Positions 34,405-48,829 of a DNA stretch of 64,000 bases are shown here, piece after piece. Within the stretch, counting starts at the first letter, position 1. Every line of letters starts with the position of its first letter. This stretch comes from Novosphingobium kaempferiae (GTDB lineage Bacteria > Pseudomonadota > Alphaproteobacteria > Sphingomonadales > Sphingomonadaceae). A program made the position numbers and the translations under genes. Location: assembly GCF_021227995.1 (NCBI RefSeq), contig NZ_CP089301.1:5022001-5086000 (forward strand), given 5' to 3'. The notes below the pieces were generated by a model. It had not been told where the DNA came from. It did no database searches and saw only the letters and a list, made by a program, of their open reading frames with translations.

Positions 34405-37091
34405 GCCATGTCCTCGTTGTCGAGATGCCGGATAATCAGCCTCTCGGGAATGCGGATGGTGAAGCAGGCCCCCCTTCGCCCGCCATCCAGTGTGTCCTCA
34501 TTGTTCGATGCCTCCACCGACAGCCCCATGGCCTCGGCGAAGCCCTTGACGATGGCGAGGCCAAGCCCGGTGCCGTGGCGCACGCGGTCGGAGCCCTCCA
34601 GCCGGGTGAAAGTCTCGAACACGCGTTTTTCCTGCCCCGGCGGAATGCCCGGTCCCTGATCGATTACCGAAAGCCGCAGCGCATCGGGCGCGCGACGGCA
34701 CCGCACCAGGATCGGCGTGTCGGGATCGCCATAGCGCCCGGCGTTATCGAGAAGGTTGATGAGGCAGTGATGCAGCAGCACCGGGTCGAGCCGCACCAGC
34801 GGAATATCGGGCGCGATGTCGAGGTCGATCTCCCGCCCGTGCAGCGCCGCCCGTGTATCGTGGACGGCCCCGGCGACGGCGTCGAACAGGTCGGTCGCCT
34901 CGGGCTTCATCGGCAGCGCGCCCGCCTCCACCCGCGCCATGTCGAGCAGGTTGGCGACGAAGCGGTTGAGGCGCTGCGCCTCGGTCTCGACCGTTTCGGC
35001 GAGTTCGGCCGAAGGGTGACGCTTCATCTCCTGCGCGGCGGTCAGGATCGTGGTGAGCGGTGTACGCAGGTCATGACTGACCGAGGACAGCAATGCCGAA
35101 CGCAGGCGGTCGCGCTCACCCACCTGTTGGGCGGCCATGTTCTCCTCTTCCAGCGCCATGCGGTCGAAGGCGATCGAGGCCTGGTCGAGCAGGCTCATGA
35201 GCAGCGGCACCTGATCCGAACGCACCGGATCGCCCGCGTCCTCGCGCGCGACGCCAAGCACGCCCAGCACTCCGCGCGTGGTCTGCAGCGGATGGAACAG
35301 CCAATCGGAGGCCGTGAGCGTCGCCGAGCCACGCCCGGCGGGCTGTTCGTTGTCGATGGCCCACTGCGCGGCGGCGATCTCGATCTGGTCGAGCCGATCC
35401 TCCGGCGGATAAGCCGCACGCAGGTCGGGTCCGGCTTCGGACGGCAGCAGCAGCACCGTGCGCACATCGAGAAGCCGCGCCACTTCCGCGCAGATCGCCT
35501 GCATTAGTTCCTCGCGCGTCGCCGAAGCCGTGAGCTGGCGCGAAAAGCTGGCGAGCGCGGCGTTCTGCCGCGCGCTCGATCCCGCGAGGTCGGCCTGCGT
35601 GCGCACGCGCGCAGCGAACTGGCTGGTGACGATGGCGACGCCCAGCAGCACGAGGATCGAGATCACGTTCTCGGGATTACTGACGGTCAGCGTACCGGTC
35701 GGCGGCAGGAAGAAGAAATTGTAGGCAAGACTGGACGCCAGCCCGGCAAACAGCCCCGCGCGCAACCCGAACGTGGCGGCAGCGAACATCACGGGCACGA
35801 GGAACAGCAGCGCAATGTTGCCCAGATCTAGCGCCTCCAGCAGCAGGCGGCCGAGCACCGTCATGCCGGTCACCATAAGCAGCGAGAAGAAATAATCCGC
35901 AGGCTTGCCCCAGAGCCCCCGACGTTGCTGTCGCCGCGTCTGTTTCGGACCATCTTCGGCGGGAAGGACATGGACGGCAACATCGCCGATCGTGCGCACC
36001 AGACGGTCCACCACCGAACCGTGGCGCGCCTCGAACCACCAGGAACGGTCCGACTTACCGATGACCACCTGCGTCGCCCTCGCCTCGCGCGCGAAGCTAC
36101 GCAGGCCAGCGACCACATCCACGGCGGGGATGCTCGCCGTTGCTGCACCGAGACGTGAGGCGAGCGCCAGCGTATCCGCCAGCTGGCGGCGATCCTCGTC
36201 GGTGAAGGTCTGGTCCCGCCGCGTCTCGATGTGGACTGCGGTCCAGGGCGCCCTTAGCGCATCTGCGAGGCGCTTGCCTGCCCGCACCAGTCCGGCCGCA
36301 TGCGCATGTTCGCTGACGGCGACGACGATGCGTTCCCCGACGGCAAAACTGCCCGCCAGCGCGTTGGCGCGGACATGCTCCAGCATCTGCGCATCGACGG
36401 CCTGTGCGGCACGGCGCAGCGCCAGTTCGCGCAGCGCAGTGAGGTTCGTCTTGGAGAAGAAGTGCCCGAGCGCACGCGTCGCTTCGTGCGGGATGTAGAC
36501 CTTGCCGTCCTTGAGTCGCTCTATCAGTTCATCGGGCGGGATATCGACGACTTCGATCTCGGCCTGTTCGAGAATGGAGTCCGGCACCGTCTCGCGCACG
36601 CGCACGCGGGTGAAGGACGCCACGACATCGTTGAGGCTTTCGACATGCTGGATGTTCAGCGTCGAATAGACGTCGATCCCCGCGTCGAGCAGTTCCTCGA
36701 CATCCTGATAGCGCTTGGGATGCCGGCTGCCGGGCGCGTTGGTGTGGGCGAGCTCGTCCACCAGCGCCAGTTGGGGATGCCGTGCGAGGATGGCGTCGAT
36801 GTCCATCTCGCCAAGGCTGTGCCCCTTGTGATCGACTTCGCGGCGCGAGATGATCTCATGCCCGTGAACGAGCGCCTCGGTTTCACGGCGACCGTGCGTC
36901 TCGACAACGCCGACCACCACGTCGATGCCCGCCTCATGGCGCTGGCGTCCCTCGGTCAACATTTCCCATGTCTTGCCGACGCCCGGCGCGGCGCCGAGAA
37001 ATACCTTGAGGCGGCCACGGCCCTCCTGCGCGGCGGCGCGCAGGAGGGCTTCGGGTGAGGGTCGGTCGGAGTCGGTCGCGCGGTCAGTCAC
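34401..37091 (-). CDS. kdpD: K+ sensor kinase KdpD
   Basis: An 896-residue sensor kinase. Residues about 25-235 form the KdpD N-domain with Walker A GAAPGVGKT (33-41) and the DELAHTN segment. A universal-stress-type domain follows (about 250-370), then four hydrophobic segments (about 400-500, DUF4118-like), a GAF-like domain, and a histidine kinase with SSVSHDLRTPLTTIL (His phosphoacceptor) and [11 protein letters not shown] in the ATP lid. It senses K+ status and phosphorylates KdpE. It overlaps both kdpC and kdpE by ATGA, so the sensor genes are translated with the transporter. Confidence 0.96.
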   Translation of the reverse strand: MTDRATDSDRPSPEALLRAAAQEGRGRLKVFLGAAPGVGKTWEMLTEGRQRHEAGIDVVVGVVETHGRRETEALVHGHEIISRREVDHKGHSLGEMDIDAILARHPQLALVDELAHTNAPGSRHPKRYQDVEELLDAGIDVYSTLNIQHVESLNDVVASFTRVRVRETVPDSILEQAEIEVVDIPPDELIERLKDGKVYIPHEATRALGHFFSKTNLTALRELALRRAAQAVDAQMLEHVRANALAGSFAVGERIVVAVSEHAHAAGLVRAGKRLADALRAPWTAVHIETRRDQTFTDEDRRQLADTLALASRLGAATASIPAVDVVAGLRSFAREARATQVVIGKSDRSWWFEARHGSVVDRLVRTIGDVAVHVLPAEDGPKQTRRQQRRGLWGKPADYFFSLLMVTGMTVLGRLLLEALDLGNIALLFLVPVMFAAATFGLRAGLFAGLASSLAYNFFFLPPTGTLTVSNPENVISILVLLGVAIVTSQFAARVRTQADLAGSSARQNAALASFSRQLTASATREELMQAICAEVARLLDVRTVLLLPSEAGPDLRAAYPPEDRLDQIEIAAAQWAIDNEQPAGRGSATLTASDWLFHPLQTTRGVLGVLGVAREDAGDPVRSDQVPLLMSLLDQASIAFDRMALEEENMAAQQVGERDRLRSALLSSVSHDLRTPLTTILTAAQEMKRHPSAELAETVETEAQRLNRFVANLLDMARVEAGALPMKPEATDLFDAVAGAVHDTRAALHGREIDLDIAPDIPLVRLDPVLLHHCLINLLDNAGRYGDPDTPILVRCRRAPDALRLSVIDQGPGIPPGQEKRVFETFTRLEGSDRVRHGTGLGLAIVKGFAEAMGLSVEASNNEDTLDGGRRGACFTIRIPERLIIRHLDNEDMA

Positions 37092-37678
37092 TGGGTGGGC
37101 TTAGCGCCGAGACCGTCGAGTCGTCGATTGAGTTCGAACACGTTGACGCGGGGCTCGCCGATGAAGCCCAGCAGCGGCTGCTCTACGCTTCCCGCGACAA
37201 GGCGGCGCAGCGCCTCGGGCTCGACGTTGCGCACGCGTGCGATGCGGTCGACCTGATAGAACGCGGCCTCAGGCGTGATGTTCGGGTCGAGACCCGAGCC
37301 CGAGGTGGTGACGAGGTCGGCAGGGATCGCCTTGTTCGGTTCGGCCGCTTTCATGTTGGCGACCTGCTCCTTCTCGCGATCATGCAGCACCTGCGACGTC
37401 GGGCCGAGGTTGGAGCCCGAAGATGCAAGGCCGCTGTAGCCGTCGCCCGCAGCGGAAAGGCGGGTGTTGAAGTAGCGCTCCGAAGTGAAGGCCTGCCCGA
37501 TCACGGTCGAGCCGACGACCTTGCCGTTGTCCATGACGAGGCTGCCGTTCGCCTGGCTCGGGAACACGGCCTGACCGATCCCGGTCATAGCCAGCGGATA
37601 GGCCACGCCGAGCAGGACCGCGAAGAGGCCCGTCATGACGATGGCCGGGCGAAGTGAAGATGTGATGTCGTTGTTCAT
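37088..37678 (-). CDS. kdpC: K+-transporting ATPase subunit KdpC
   Basis: A 196-residue subunit of the KdpFABC pump. One N-terminal membrane helix (AIVMTGLFAVLLGVAYPLAMTGIGQ) is followed by a periplasmic domain with GSTVIGQAFTSERYFNTRLSA, where the GQ...F.SP/ERYF...RPS-like pattern is the KdpC signature. The end has RNVEPEALRRLVAGSVEQPL and VNVFELNRRLD. ATG 37678 is preceded by AGGAGAC. It is separated from kdpB by a 121-base gap that contains an extragenic palindrome, unusual within this operon. Confidence 0.94.
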   Translation of the reverse strand: MNNDITSSLRPAIVMTGLFAVLLGVAYPLAMTGIGQAVFPSQANGSLVMDNGKVVGSTVIGQAFTSERYFNTRLSAAGDGYSGLASSGSNLGPTSQVLHDREKEQVANMKAAEPNKAIPADLVTTSGSGLDPNITPEAAFYQVDRIARVRNVEPEALRRLVAGSVEQPLLGFIGEPRVNVFELNRRLDGLGAKPTQ

Positions 37679-37714
37679 TGTGTGTCTCCTGTGAGACTTG
37701 CTTGGTCTTCGGGG

Positions 37715-37786
37715 GCTTCGACAAGCTCAGCCTGAGCGGGTCGAGAGGATCACTCCCTCCCTCGCTCACCCTGAGCCTGTCGAAGG
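37715..37786. repeat. Extragenic palindrome inside the kdp operon
   Basis: GCTTCGACAAGCTCAGCCTG (continuing to 37738) and CGCTCACCCTGAGCCTGTCG (from 37763, continuing to 37786) are inverted copies of a short sequence common between genes in sphingomonads. It sits between kdpB and kdpC and could fold in the mRNA, changing the ratio of the two subunits. Confidence 0.75.
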
Positions 37787-37799
37787 GTCAGGCGCTACT

Positions 37800-39836
<2,037 letters not shown>

Positions 39837-39848
39837 GTGCAAGGTTCC

Positions 39849-41552
39849 TTAGAAAAGCTGGCCACGGATCATCGCGAGATGATCGGCGATGGGACCAAGC
39901 GCGAGGCTGGGCAGGAAGGTCAGGCCGCCGACGATCAGCACGATGCCGATCAGCAGGCCCGTCCACAGCAGGCCCGTAGTCGGGAAGCTGCCTGCGGTCG
40001 CCGGGGTGTACTTCTTGGCGGCAAGACTGCCCGCGATCGCCAGCATCGGGATGATGACGAAGAAGCGGCCGAGCCACATGGCGACGCCCAGCATGCCGTT
40101 GTAATAGGGCGTGCCCGCAGTCAGACCTGCGAAGGCCGAACCGTTGTTGCCGACAGCGCTGGTGAAGCCGTAGAGGATTTCGGAGAAACCGTGCGGTCCC
40201 TTGTTGAGCGGGCCTGCAAGGCCAGCTTCGAGCACCGACGAGATCGCCGTTCCACCCAGGATGATGAGCGGCAGCACCGCGATAGCGAGCACGGCCAGCT
40301 TGACCTCGCGGCTCTCGATCTTCTTGCCGACGTACTCAGGGGTACGGCCGACCATCAGGCCCGCGACGAACACGGCGAGGATGGCGAACAGCAGGAAGCC
40401 GTAGATGCCCGCGCCGACGCCGCCGATGACGACTTCGCCCAGCTGGATGTTGAACAGCGGGATCATGCCGCCGAGTGCCGTGAAGCTGTCATGCATCGCG
40501 TTGACCGCGCCGCACGAAGCCGCCGTGGTGATGACCGAGAACAGCGCCGAGGCGACGATACCGAAACGGACTTCCTTGCCCTCCATGTTGCCGCCGGCGA
40601 CGCCGAGACTGTGGAGGATCGGGTTGCCGGTGGCTTCCTGCCAGTAGACGATACCGACGCCGATGAGGAAGATCGTCATCATCGCGGCGAGGATCGCCCA
40701 GCCCTGGCGGGTGTTGCCGACCGCCTTGCCGAAACACCAGGTCAGGCCCGTGCCGATGATGAAGATCGACAGCATCTGGACGAGGTTGGTCAGCGCGCTC
40801 GGGTTCTCGAACGGGTGCGCGGAGTTGGCGTTGAAGAAGCCGCCACCGTTGGTGCCCAGCATCTTGATCGCTTCCTGCGAAGCGACGGGGCCGAGCGCGA
40901 GCGTCTGCTTCACGCCTTCGAGCGTCGAGACGTCGACCGATGCGGCAAGCGTCTGCGGCACCCCGCTGGCGATCAGGTACACCGTGTAAATCACGCAGAT
41001 CGGCAGCAGCAGATAGAGCGTGACGCGGGTCATGTCGGCCCAGAAATTGCCGATGCCCGTGGCGCTGCGACGCGCGAAACCGCGGAAGAACGCGAAGGCG
41101 AGCGCGATGCCGGTCGCGGCCGATAGGAAGTTGTGGATCGTGAGGCCGAGCATCTGCGACAGGTTGCTCATCGCCGCCTCGCCCGAATACCACTGCCAGT
41201 TGGTGTTGGTGGTGAAGCTGACGGCGGTGTTGAACGCACCGTCCGCGCCGATGCCGTCATAGCCGAGGCCATTGAGCGGCAGCAGGCCCTGCGCGCGCAG
41301 CAGCACATACGTCAGTAGCAGCAGCGCCGCATTGAACATCAGCATGTGCACCGCGTAACGGCGCCAGGACTGTTCCTCATCCGGATTGATGCCCGAGAGC
41401 TTGTAGAACCCGCGCTCAACCGGGCCGAGCACGACGTGAAGCGGCGTGCGACGCCCTTCGTAGAGCGCGTGGAGCCACACGCCCATGGGCTTGGTGAGCG
41501 CCAGCAGGATGCCGACGAAGGCCGCGATCAGCAGCCATCCCTGGAATGTCAT
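39849..41552 (-). CDS. kdpA: K+-transporting ATPase subunit KdpA
   Basis: A 567-residue channel-like subunit that binds and moves K+. About ten membrane segments are visible. Selectivity-filter-like segments appear as [33 protein letters not shown] and [13 protein letters not shown], the expected K+-binding loops of the family. The C-terminal end is highly conserved ([16 protein letters not shown]). It follows kdpF by 15 bases. Confidence 0.96.
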   Translation of the reverse strand: MTFQGWLLIAAFVGILLALTKPMGVWLHALYEGRRTPLHVVLGPVERGFYKLSGINPDEEQSWRRYAVHMLMFNAALLLLTYVLLRAQGLLPLNGLGYDGIGADGAFNTAVSFTTNTNWQWYSGEAAMSNLSQMLGLTIHNFLSAATGIALAFAFFRGFARRSATGIGNFWADMTRVTLYLLLPICVIYTVYLIASGVPQTLAASVDVSTLEGVKQTLALGPVASQEAIKMLGTNGGGFFNANSAHPFENPSALTNLVQMLSIFIIGTGLTWCFGKAVGNTRQGWAILAAMMTIFLIGVGIVYWQEATGNPILHSLGVAGGNMEGKEVRFGIVASALFSVITTAASCGAVNAMHDSFTALGGMIPLFNIQLGEVVIGGVGAGIYGFLLFAILAVFVAGLMVGRTPEYVGKKIESREVKLAVLAIAVLPLIILGGTAISSVLEAGLAGPLNKGPHGFSEILYGFTSAVGNNGSAFAGLTAGTPYYNGMLGVAMWLGRFFVIIPMLAIAGSLAAKKYTPATAGSFPTTGLLWTGLLIGIVLIVGGLTFLPSLALGPIADHLAMIRGQLF

Positions 41553-41567
41553 GGGAAGCGCTCCTTC

Positions 41568-41657
41568 TTAGAAGCGTTCAGGCCGTGCGAGCACGGCGAC
41601 GAGGTAAACGAGAAGGCCGAGCGCGGTGATCGCCGCCAGCCAGAGATCGATGGTCAT
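41568..41657 (-). CDS. kdpF: K+-transporting ATPase subunit KdpF
   Basis: A 29-residue single-helix protein, MTIDLWLAAITALGLLVY onward, ending ARPERF. The pattern of a hydrophobic helix followed by a short Arg-Pro-Glu-Arg-Phe tail is the KdpF signature. It stabilises the KdpABC complex in the inner membrane. It is too short for ordinary ORF cut-offs but position, sequence and spacing to kdpA make it secure. Confidence 0.93.
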   Translation of the reverse strand: MTIDLWLAAITALGLLVYLVAVLARPERF

Positions 41658-41670
41658 GTCCGTCTGCCCC

Positions 41671-41754
41671 TCATGCCCGGTCGCAAAGCGAAACGTAGCC
41701 GAGGCTCGCCGCCAGCAAGATGAGGGTCAGGCCGATCCAGAGGATGTCCTGCAT
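41671..41754 (-). CDS. 27-residue membrane peptide upstream of kdpF
   Basis: ATG 41754 has AGGAG seven bases before it and encodes MQDILWIGLTLILLAASLGY, then VSLCDRA and a TGA. It is a single hydrophobic helix with a short Cys-Asp-Arg tail. Similar tiny ORFs with an ending like CDRL or CERL are found in front of kdpF in other bacteria as I recall, so it is probably real. It is 13 bases before kdpF and should be made from the same mRNA. A role in Kdp assembly or regulation is inferred only. Confidence 0.7.
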   Translation of the reverse strand: MQDILWIGLTLILLAASLGYVSLCDRA

Positions 41755-41838
41755 ATGGGTGCTCCTGCAAGCCCACGTCGCAAAGGAGGCGCGAGGTGAG
41801 TCGAATGCAGGCGCCCCACTAGGATAGGACCGCGTTGA

Positions 41839-41890
41839 AATTCGAGAGAAGCAAATACCGGGGCGCGTAGTATTTGCATATGAATTGCCG
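41839..41890 (-). promoter_or_regulatory. kdpF: kdp promoter region: dyad and shared motif
   Basis: GCAAATAC (41851-41858) and GTATTTGC (41870-41877) form a perfect eight-base dyad about 100 bases before the 27-residue ORF. GCATATGAATTGCCG (41876-41890) and AATTCGAGA (41839-41847) flank it, resembling elements before the porin and dapA/lysA. It could be the KdpE binding region, though it does not look like the E. coli T-rich KdpE box. Confidence 0.5.
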
Positions 41891-42114
41891 AATTGGCGGC
41901 ATTTCGACGCTCATCGCCCTCCGATCGGCGCTGGGCTTTCCGTCAGCGCATAAGCAAAATTCAATGCCGAAACCGGCTCCTACGTCTGGAGATCAAACGC
42001 GCGGCTGATGCATATCTCCGCCGCCTCGCCGACCGGTGGGGCGAGCTCTCAACATGCTGTCGAGACTCTGTTGCTGGCGGGAACCTCCGATGAGGATCCC
42101 GAAGGAGTTGGCCC

Positions 42115-42996
42115 ATGGCCGCGCGCCCGATCGTTGTTTCCGATACACTCGTCACATCGCCCGAAACGTCCCTGCATCCCGCTGATCCCCTCGTCGTGAT
42201 TTCCGACGATTTCCCCGGCCTGAGCAGCCACGCGGACCGCAAGGTCTGGCGCAAGATCGAAACGGCGCTGCGCAATCTGAAGAGCGCCGGGCGCTCGGAA
42301 ATCTCGATCCTCGACGCCGGGTGCGGCACCGGCACATGGTTGGTACGGACGGCCCGCCGCGCCTGCGAACTCGGCTTCACGACCGTTCGCGCGCGGGGCT
42401 TCGACATGTCCGAGGAAATGATCCGCACGGCCCGCCGTCACATGGGCGCGTGCGAGTGCGAATTCGACGTCGGCGACCTGGCCGCGCCATTTCCCGAAGC
42501 CACCGGCAGCGTGGACCTGACGCTCTCGCTGTCCGGCGCGCTCAACCACCTGTCCGGCAAGACGCACGCACGGGTCGCGCGCGAACTCGCCCGCGTGACG
42601 TCGGGTCACCTGCTCCTTTCGGCGCGCACGGTCGGCAGCCTGCCGACCATCTTCGTCGACCGCATCGAGAACGCGCAGGACTTCATCCAGGACCACAAGA
42701 GCGAGCGCTTCGACGTCGATCTGACTGACGGTCGCCACCTCAGCTTCACCACCCATCTCTTCAGCGCCGCCGAACTGCTCGAACTGTTCGAGCCGCTCGA
42801 CGCGGCGCTGTCGCTGGTCGGACTCGACGTCTTCCACAGTCGCTTTTCCACCAATCCGCGCTGGAATCCGACGACGCTGCCTTATGCCGATCTCTTCGAG
42901 CATGAGCTCAGCAAGCTGGAAGATCGCTGCTGCTGCGACCCCGCCTTCATCGACCGCGCGGCGCATATCCTGCTCCACGCCGATTACACCGTCTGA
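42115..42996 (+). CDS. SAM-dependent methyltransferase
   Basis: A 293-residue class I methyltransferase. Motif I is ISILDAGCGTGTWLVRTARR, followed by RARGFDMSEEMIRTARRHMG (acidic loop, motif II) and LTLSLSGALNHLS (motif IV region). The C-terminal part has SFTTHLFSAAELLELFEPLD. It is cytoplasmic. It is divergent from the kdp operon, so the two share a 360-base control region. The substrate is unknown. Confidence 0.82.
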   Translation: MAARPIVVSDTLVTSPETSLHPADPLVVISDDFPGLSSHADRKVWRKIETALRNLKSAGRSEISILDAGCGTGTWLVRTARRACELGFTTVRARGFDMSEEMIRTARRHMGACECEFDVGDLAAPFPEATGSVDLTLSLSGALNHLSGKTHARVARELARVTSGHLLLSARTVGSLPTIFVDRIENAQDFIQDHKSERFDVDLTDGRHLSFTTHLFSAAELLELFEPLDAALSLVGLDVFHSRFSTNPRWNPTTLPYADLFEHELSKLEDRCCCDPAFIDRAAHILLHADYTV

Positions 42997-43026
42997 CGAC
43001 GGCAACCCGTTCGGAAGTTCCAAGCC

Positions 43027-43197
43027 ATGTTCTTCAATCGCCCATCGAGCATGATGCCGCTCAAGGCCCTCAAACGCACCCCGCTTCGCAAGCCGACGGC
43101 GAGCGAAAACAAGACGCGCCCGGAGAGGCGCATCTTCGGGACGCTTTCGATAGCGGCCCGCGGTCAACGAGGAGGGTCCGGAGGGCCACTCGATTGA
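43027..43197 (+). CDS. Possible 56-residue basic peptide
   Basis: ATG 43027 opens a 56-codon frame rich in Arg and Lys (MMPLKALKRTPLRKPTAS), with no family features. Its stop overlaps a TTG at 43194 that could start a longer form of the CorA-like gene. Composition may be chance in GC-rich DNA. Confidence 0.22.
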   Translation: MFFNRPSSMMPLKALKRTPLRKPTASENKTRPERRIFGTLSIAARGQRGGSGGPLD

Positions 43198-43271
43198 CGC
43201 GGGCGAGAGGCGGGTCGGTACGCCGACGCGGCGGTTCCGTTGGTCCCGGTAATCCCACCGGGCCGAGGGCC

Positions 43272-44276
43272 GTGGCGTATGGCGCTTCCGCGCGCGGTGC
43301 GACCGGCGTGGTTGCCGCACACCGTTACTGCAAGGGCGTTCGCGTCGGCCCGGTAGGGCTGGATGCGAGGACCGTGCAGGACACCAGCGACCCGACCGAA
43401 TTCGTCTGGATCGGCCTGTGCGAGCCGCCCAGCGAGACCCTGCGCGACCTGCAGAAGCACTTCGACCTCCATCCGCTTGCCGTAGAGGACGCGCTCAAGG
43501 CGCACCAGCTGCCCAAGATCGACATCTACGGCGGGCAGCTTTTCATCGTGCTACGCACGGCTGCCATCGACGACGGGCAGATAAGCTACGGCGAGACCGC
43601 CCTCTTCGTCGGCCCGCGACACCTGGTGTCGGTGCGGCATGGCTCCGCGCGGGCGCATGAGAACCTGCGGGCGCAGCTGGAATCGACGCCGGAACTGCTC
43701 GCGCGCGGCATTCCCCACATTCTTCACGCCATCCTCGACTTCGTGGTGGACGGCTACCTGCCGATCATCGAGGCGATCGAGGAGGAAGTCTCGGGCATGG
43801 AACAGCGGGCGCTCGACAACTTCCTCGAAGCATCCGAAGTGCGCCGTATCTTCACGATGCGGCGGGAACTGGCGCGGTTCCAGCGGATGATGGGGCCGAT
43901 GTCAGAAGTTTGCGCGCAGCTTGCCCGGCTCGACATGCCCTGCATCTCGCCCGGCATGGGTCCATACTTCAACGACGTGCTCGACCATGTGCGCCGCGTC
44001 GAGATGATGGCCGGCGCATTGCGCGATACGCTATCGTCCGTCTTCGAGATCAGTTCGCTGCTCGAACAGCAGCGCCAGGGCGCGATCACGCGCCAGCTTG
44101 CCGCCTGGGCCGCGATCCTCGCCGTACCCACCGCCATCGCTGGCATCTATGGCATGAATTTCCAGAATATGCCGGAATTACAGAGCGATTACGGATACTT
44201 CGTCGTTATCGGCGTCATCGCGTCGTCGTGTCTGCTGCTCTACATGAAATTCCGGCGATCCGGGTGGCTGATGTAG
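43272..44276 (+). CDS. CorA-family divalent metal transporter
   Basis: A protein of about 334 residues of the CorA/ZntB family. The cytoplasmic N-domain includes FVWIGLCEPPSETLRDLQ and HPLAVEDALKAHQLPKI, a long helix precedes the pore, and the C-terminus has two membrane helices with the YGMNF signature between them (AGIYGMNFQNMPELQ), the GMN selectivity motif for Mg2+ and Co2+ (Zn2+ in ZntB). The start is uncertain: open frame extends to TTG 43194, but homologous sequence begins near VVAAHRY, so GTG 43272 or GTG 43308 is more likely. It ends with the short cytoplasmic tail FRRSGWLM. Confidence 0.88.
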   Translation: MAYGASARGATGVVAAHRYCKGVRVGPVGLDARTVQDTSDPTEFVWIGLCEPPSETLRDLQKHFDLHPLAVEDALKAHQLPKIDIYGGQLFIVLRTAAIDDGQISYGETALFVGPRHLVSVRHGSARAHENLRAQLESTPELLARGIPHILHAILDFVVDGYLPIIEAIEEEVSGMEQRALDNFLEASEVRRIFTMRRELARFQRMMGPMSEVCAQLARLDMPCISPGMGPYFNDVLDHVRRVEMMAGALRDTLSSVFEISSLLEQQRQGAITRQLAAWAAILAVPTAIAGIYGMNFQNMPELQSDYGYFVVIGVIASSCLLLYMKFRRSGWLM

Positions 44277-44426
44277 TTCGGGTTCAAGTCGAGGTGCAAA
44301 GCGCAATTGGATGCGTTCTATACCAATTGACCGAAGACCTTGCGGTAATCGCGCCGCGGCCGAAATGGCGGCCTTCCGTCGGCCATCTTAACCAATAAAT
44401 AGCTATCTTCGGCCTAGAGCTTGCTC

Positions 44427-44800
44427 ATGATCCGGCCGACCAACGCATATCGAAATGATTCGCGACAGGACGCGGCCGGAGGCATTCTCGATTTCCTCCC
44501 GGCGGCAGCGCTTCTGCTTGCCGGACTGGTCGGCCTATCGATTGCCTGGCTGCTGTCCGGGCAACCCTCGGGCCAATATCTCGTCCTTACATCTCCGACC
44601 GCATCCTTCGCGCAGACCGTGAACCTGGTCCGCCGCGCCGGGGGCACCATCGCCGGAACCAGCGCCCTGCCGAACGTCCTGATCGCGGGAGCCCCGCGTG
44701 CGGATTTCGCCGCCACGCTGCACAAGGCCGGCGCCTGGCTGATCGTGCCCCTGCCACCGCTTGCCGGATGCGGCGACCCAACTTCTCTGGAGCAGACCCC

Positions 44801-44804
<4 letters not shown>
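44427..44804 (+). CDS. Hypothetical single-pass membrane protein before the hybrid kinase
   Basis: A 125-residue protein read from ATG 44427 (TTG 44421 possible). One hydrophobic segment ([21 protein letters not shown]) is followed by a domain of about 80 residues, with [20 protein letters not shown] and [20 protein letters not shown]. No family recognised. Its stop overlaps the hybrid kinase GTG as GTGA, so both are made together, suggesting a sensory partner or accessory protein. Confidence 0.7.
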
Positions 44805-47643
<2,839 letters not shown>

Positions 47644-47647
<4 letters not shown>

Positions 47648-48573
47648 GCAAGGCCACGATCCTCATCGTCGACGACGAAGTCTCCAACATCGAGATCATG
47701 AACGCGGTGCTGGAGGACGACTACGAGATCTACTTCTCCACGTCCGGCCAGCAGGCGCTCGACACCGCGCGGGCGACGCCGCCGGACCTGATCCTGCTCG
47801 ACGTGCTGATGCCGGGGATCGACGGGTTCGAGGTCTGCCGCCAGATCAAGGACGATCCGGTGCTGGCCGACATCCCGGTGATCTTCACCACCGGCCTCGG
47901 CGACACCGACCACGAGATGCGCGGGCTTTCGCTCGGCGCGATCGACTATGTGACGAAGCCGATCCAGCCCGCGATCCTGCGTGCGCGGGTGGGCAACCAC
48001 GTCGAACTCAAGCGCCTGCGCGATCAGCTTGCCAGCATGGCCGTCACCGATGCGCTGACCGGCCTCAGCAACCGCCGCCAGATGGAGCGCGCGCTCCAGA
48101 CCGAGGCCGCCCGCCTTGCCCGCACGGGTGACTGGCTGACGGTCATCATGATCGACATCGATTTCTTCAAGCAGTTCAACGACACTTACGGCCACCCGGC
48201 GGGCGACCGCTGCATCATGATGGTCGGCGCGGCGCTGACCCGCGCGGTCAAGCGTGCCTCCGACCTGCCCGCCCGCTACGGCGGCGAGGAGTTCGCGTGC
48301 ATCCTGCCGGGCGCGGACCCGCAGGGCGCGGCGCTGGTGGCGCAGGAGATCAGCCTTCACGTCCAGTCGCTGAACATCCCGCACGAACGCTCGCAGATCA
48401 GCCCGTTCATCACCGTCAGCATCGGCGTCGCCAGCGCCCGCTGCCTGCCGGACATGTCGCCGGAACTGTGGCTCAAGCAGGCCGACCTGCAACTCTACAA
48501 GAGCAAGCAGGAGGGGCGTAACCGCGTCTCGGTGGTCGAGTTCGACAGCGTCGCGGTGCAGCAGCAGGCCTGA
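47644..48573 (+). CDS. Response regulator with GGDEF diguanylate cyclase domain
   Basis: A 309-residue protein: a receiver domain (residues 1-120, VDDEVSN and [13 protein letters not shown] with phosphoacceptor Asp) joined to a GGDEF domain (about 135-300). The active site is [12 protein letters not shown], the functional GGEEF form that makes cyclic di-GMP; the metal-binding [10 protein letters not shown] segment is intact. It is translationally coupled to the hybrid kinase, so the pair probably turns an unknown signal into cyclic di-GMP. A large palindrome lies after its stop. Confidence 0.94.
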
Positions 48574-48583
48574 TCCTTCCAAT

Positions 48584-48659
48584 CGTCATTGCGAGCGTAG
48601 CGAAGCAATCCAGGGTCGGCTCCATGCCGCTGGATTGCTTCGCTACGCTCGCAATGACG
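48584..48659. repeat. Perfect 30-base extragenic palindrome (REP-like)
   Basis: A 30-base arm (48584-48613, beginning CGTCATTGCGAGCGTAGCGA) is repeated exactly inverted at 48630-48659 with a 16-base loop. This sequence type is common between genes in alphaproteobacteria. It may terminate or stabilise the cyclase mRNA. Confidence 0.9.
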
Positions 48660-48702
48660 AAGTGGGGTTTAGCCAGCCGCCTGGAGTGTGATGTTACTGC
48701 TC

Positions 48703-48790
48703 GTCATTCCCGCGAAGGCGGGAACCCATCTCCTGACGGTGCCTGCTGAACGGGCATCGGTTGGATCCCCGCCTGCGCGGGGATGACGGG
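48703..48790. repeat. Second REP-like element, imperfect inverted pair
   Basis: CGTCATTCCCGCGAAGGCGG (from 48703) and GCCTGCGCGGGGATGACG (ending near 48788) are near-inverted arms around about 40 bases. It is a different family from the palindrome just upstream but related to that at 61881-61998. Tandem placement of two element types may mark a favoured insertion spot. Confidence 0.82.
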
Positions 48791-48829
48791 ACAAGATGGG
48801 GCGCGGATACCCTACCCCTCGAAAAGACC

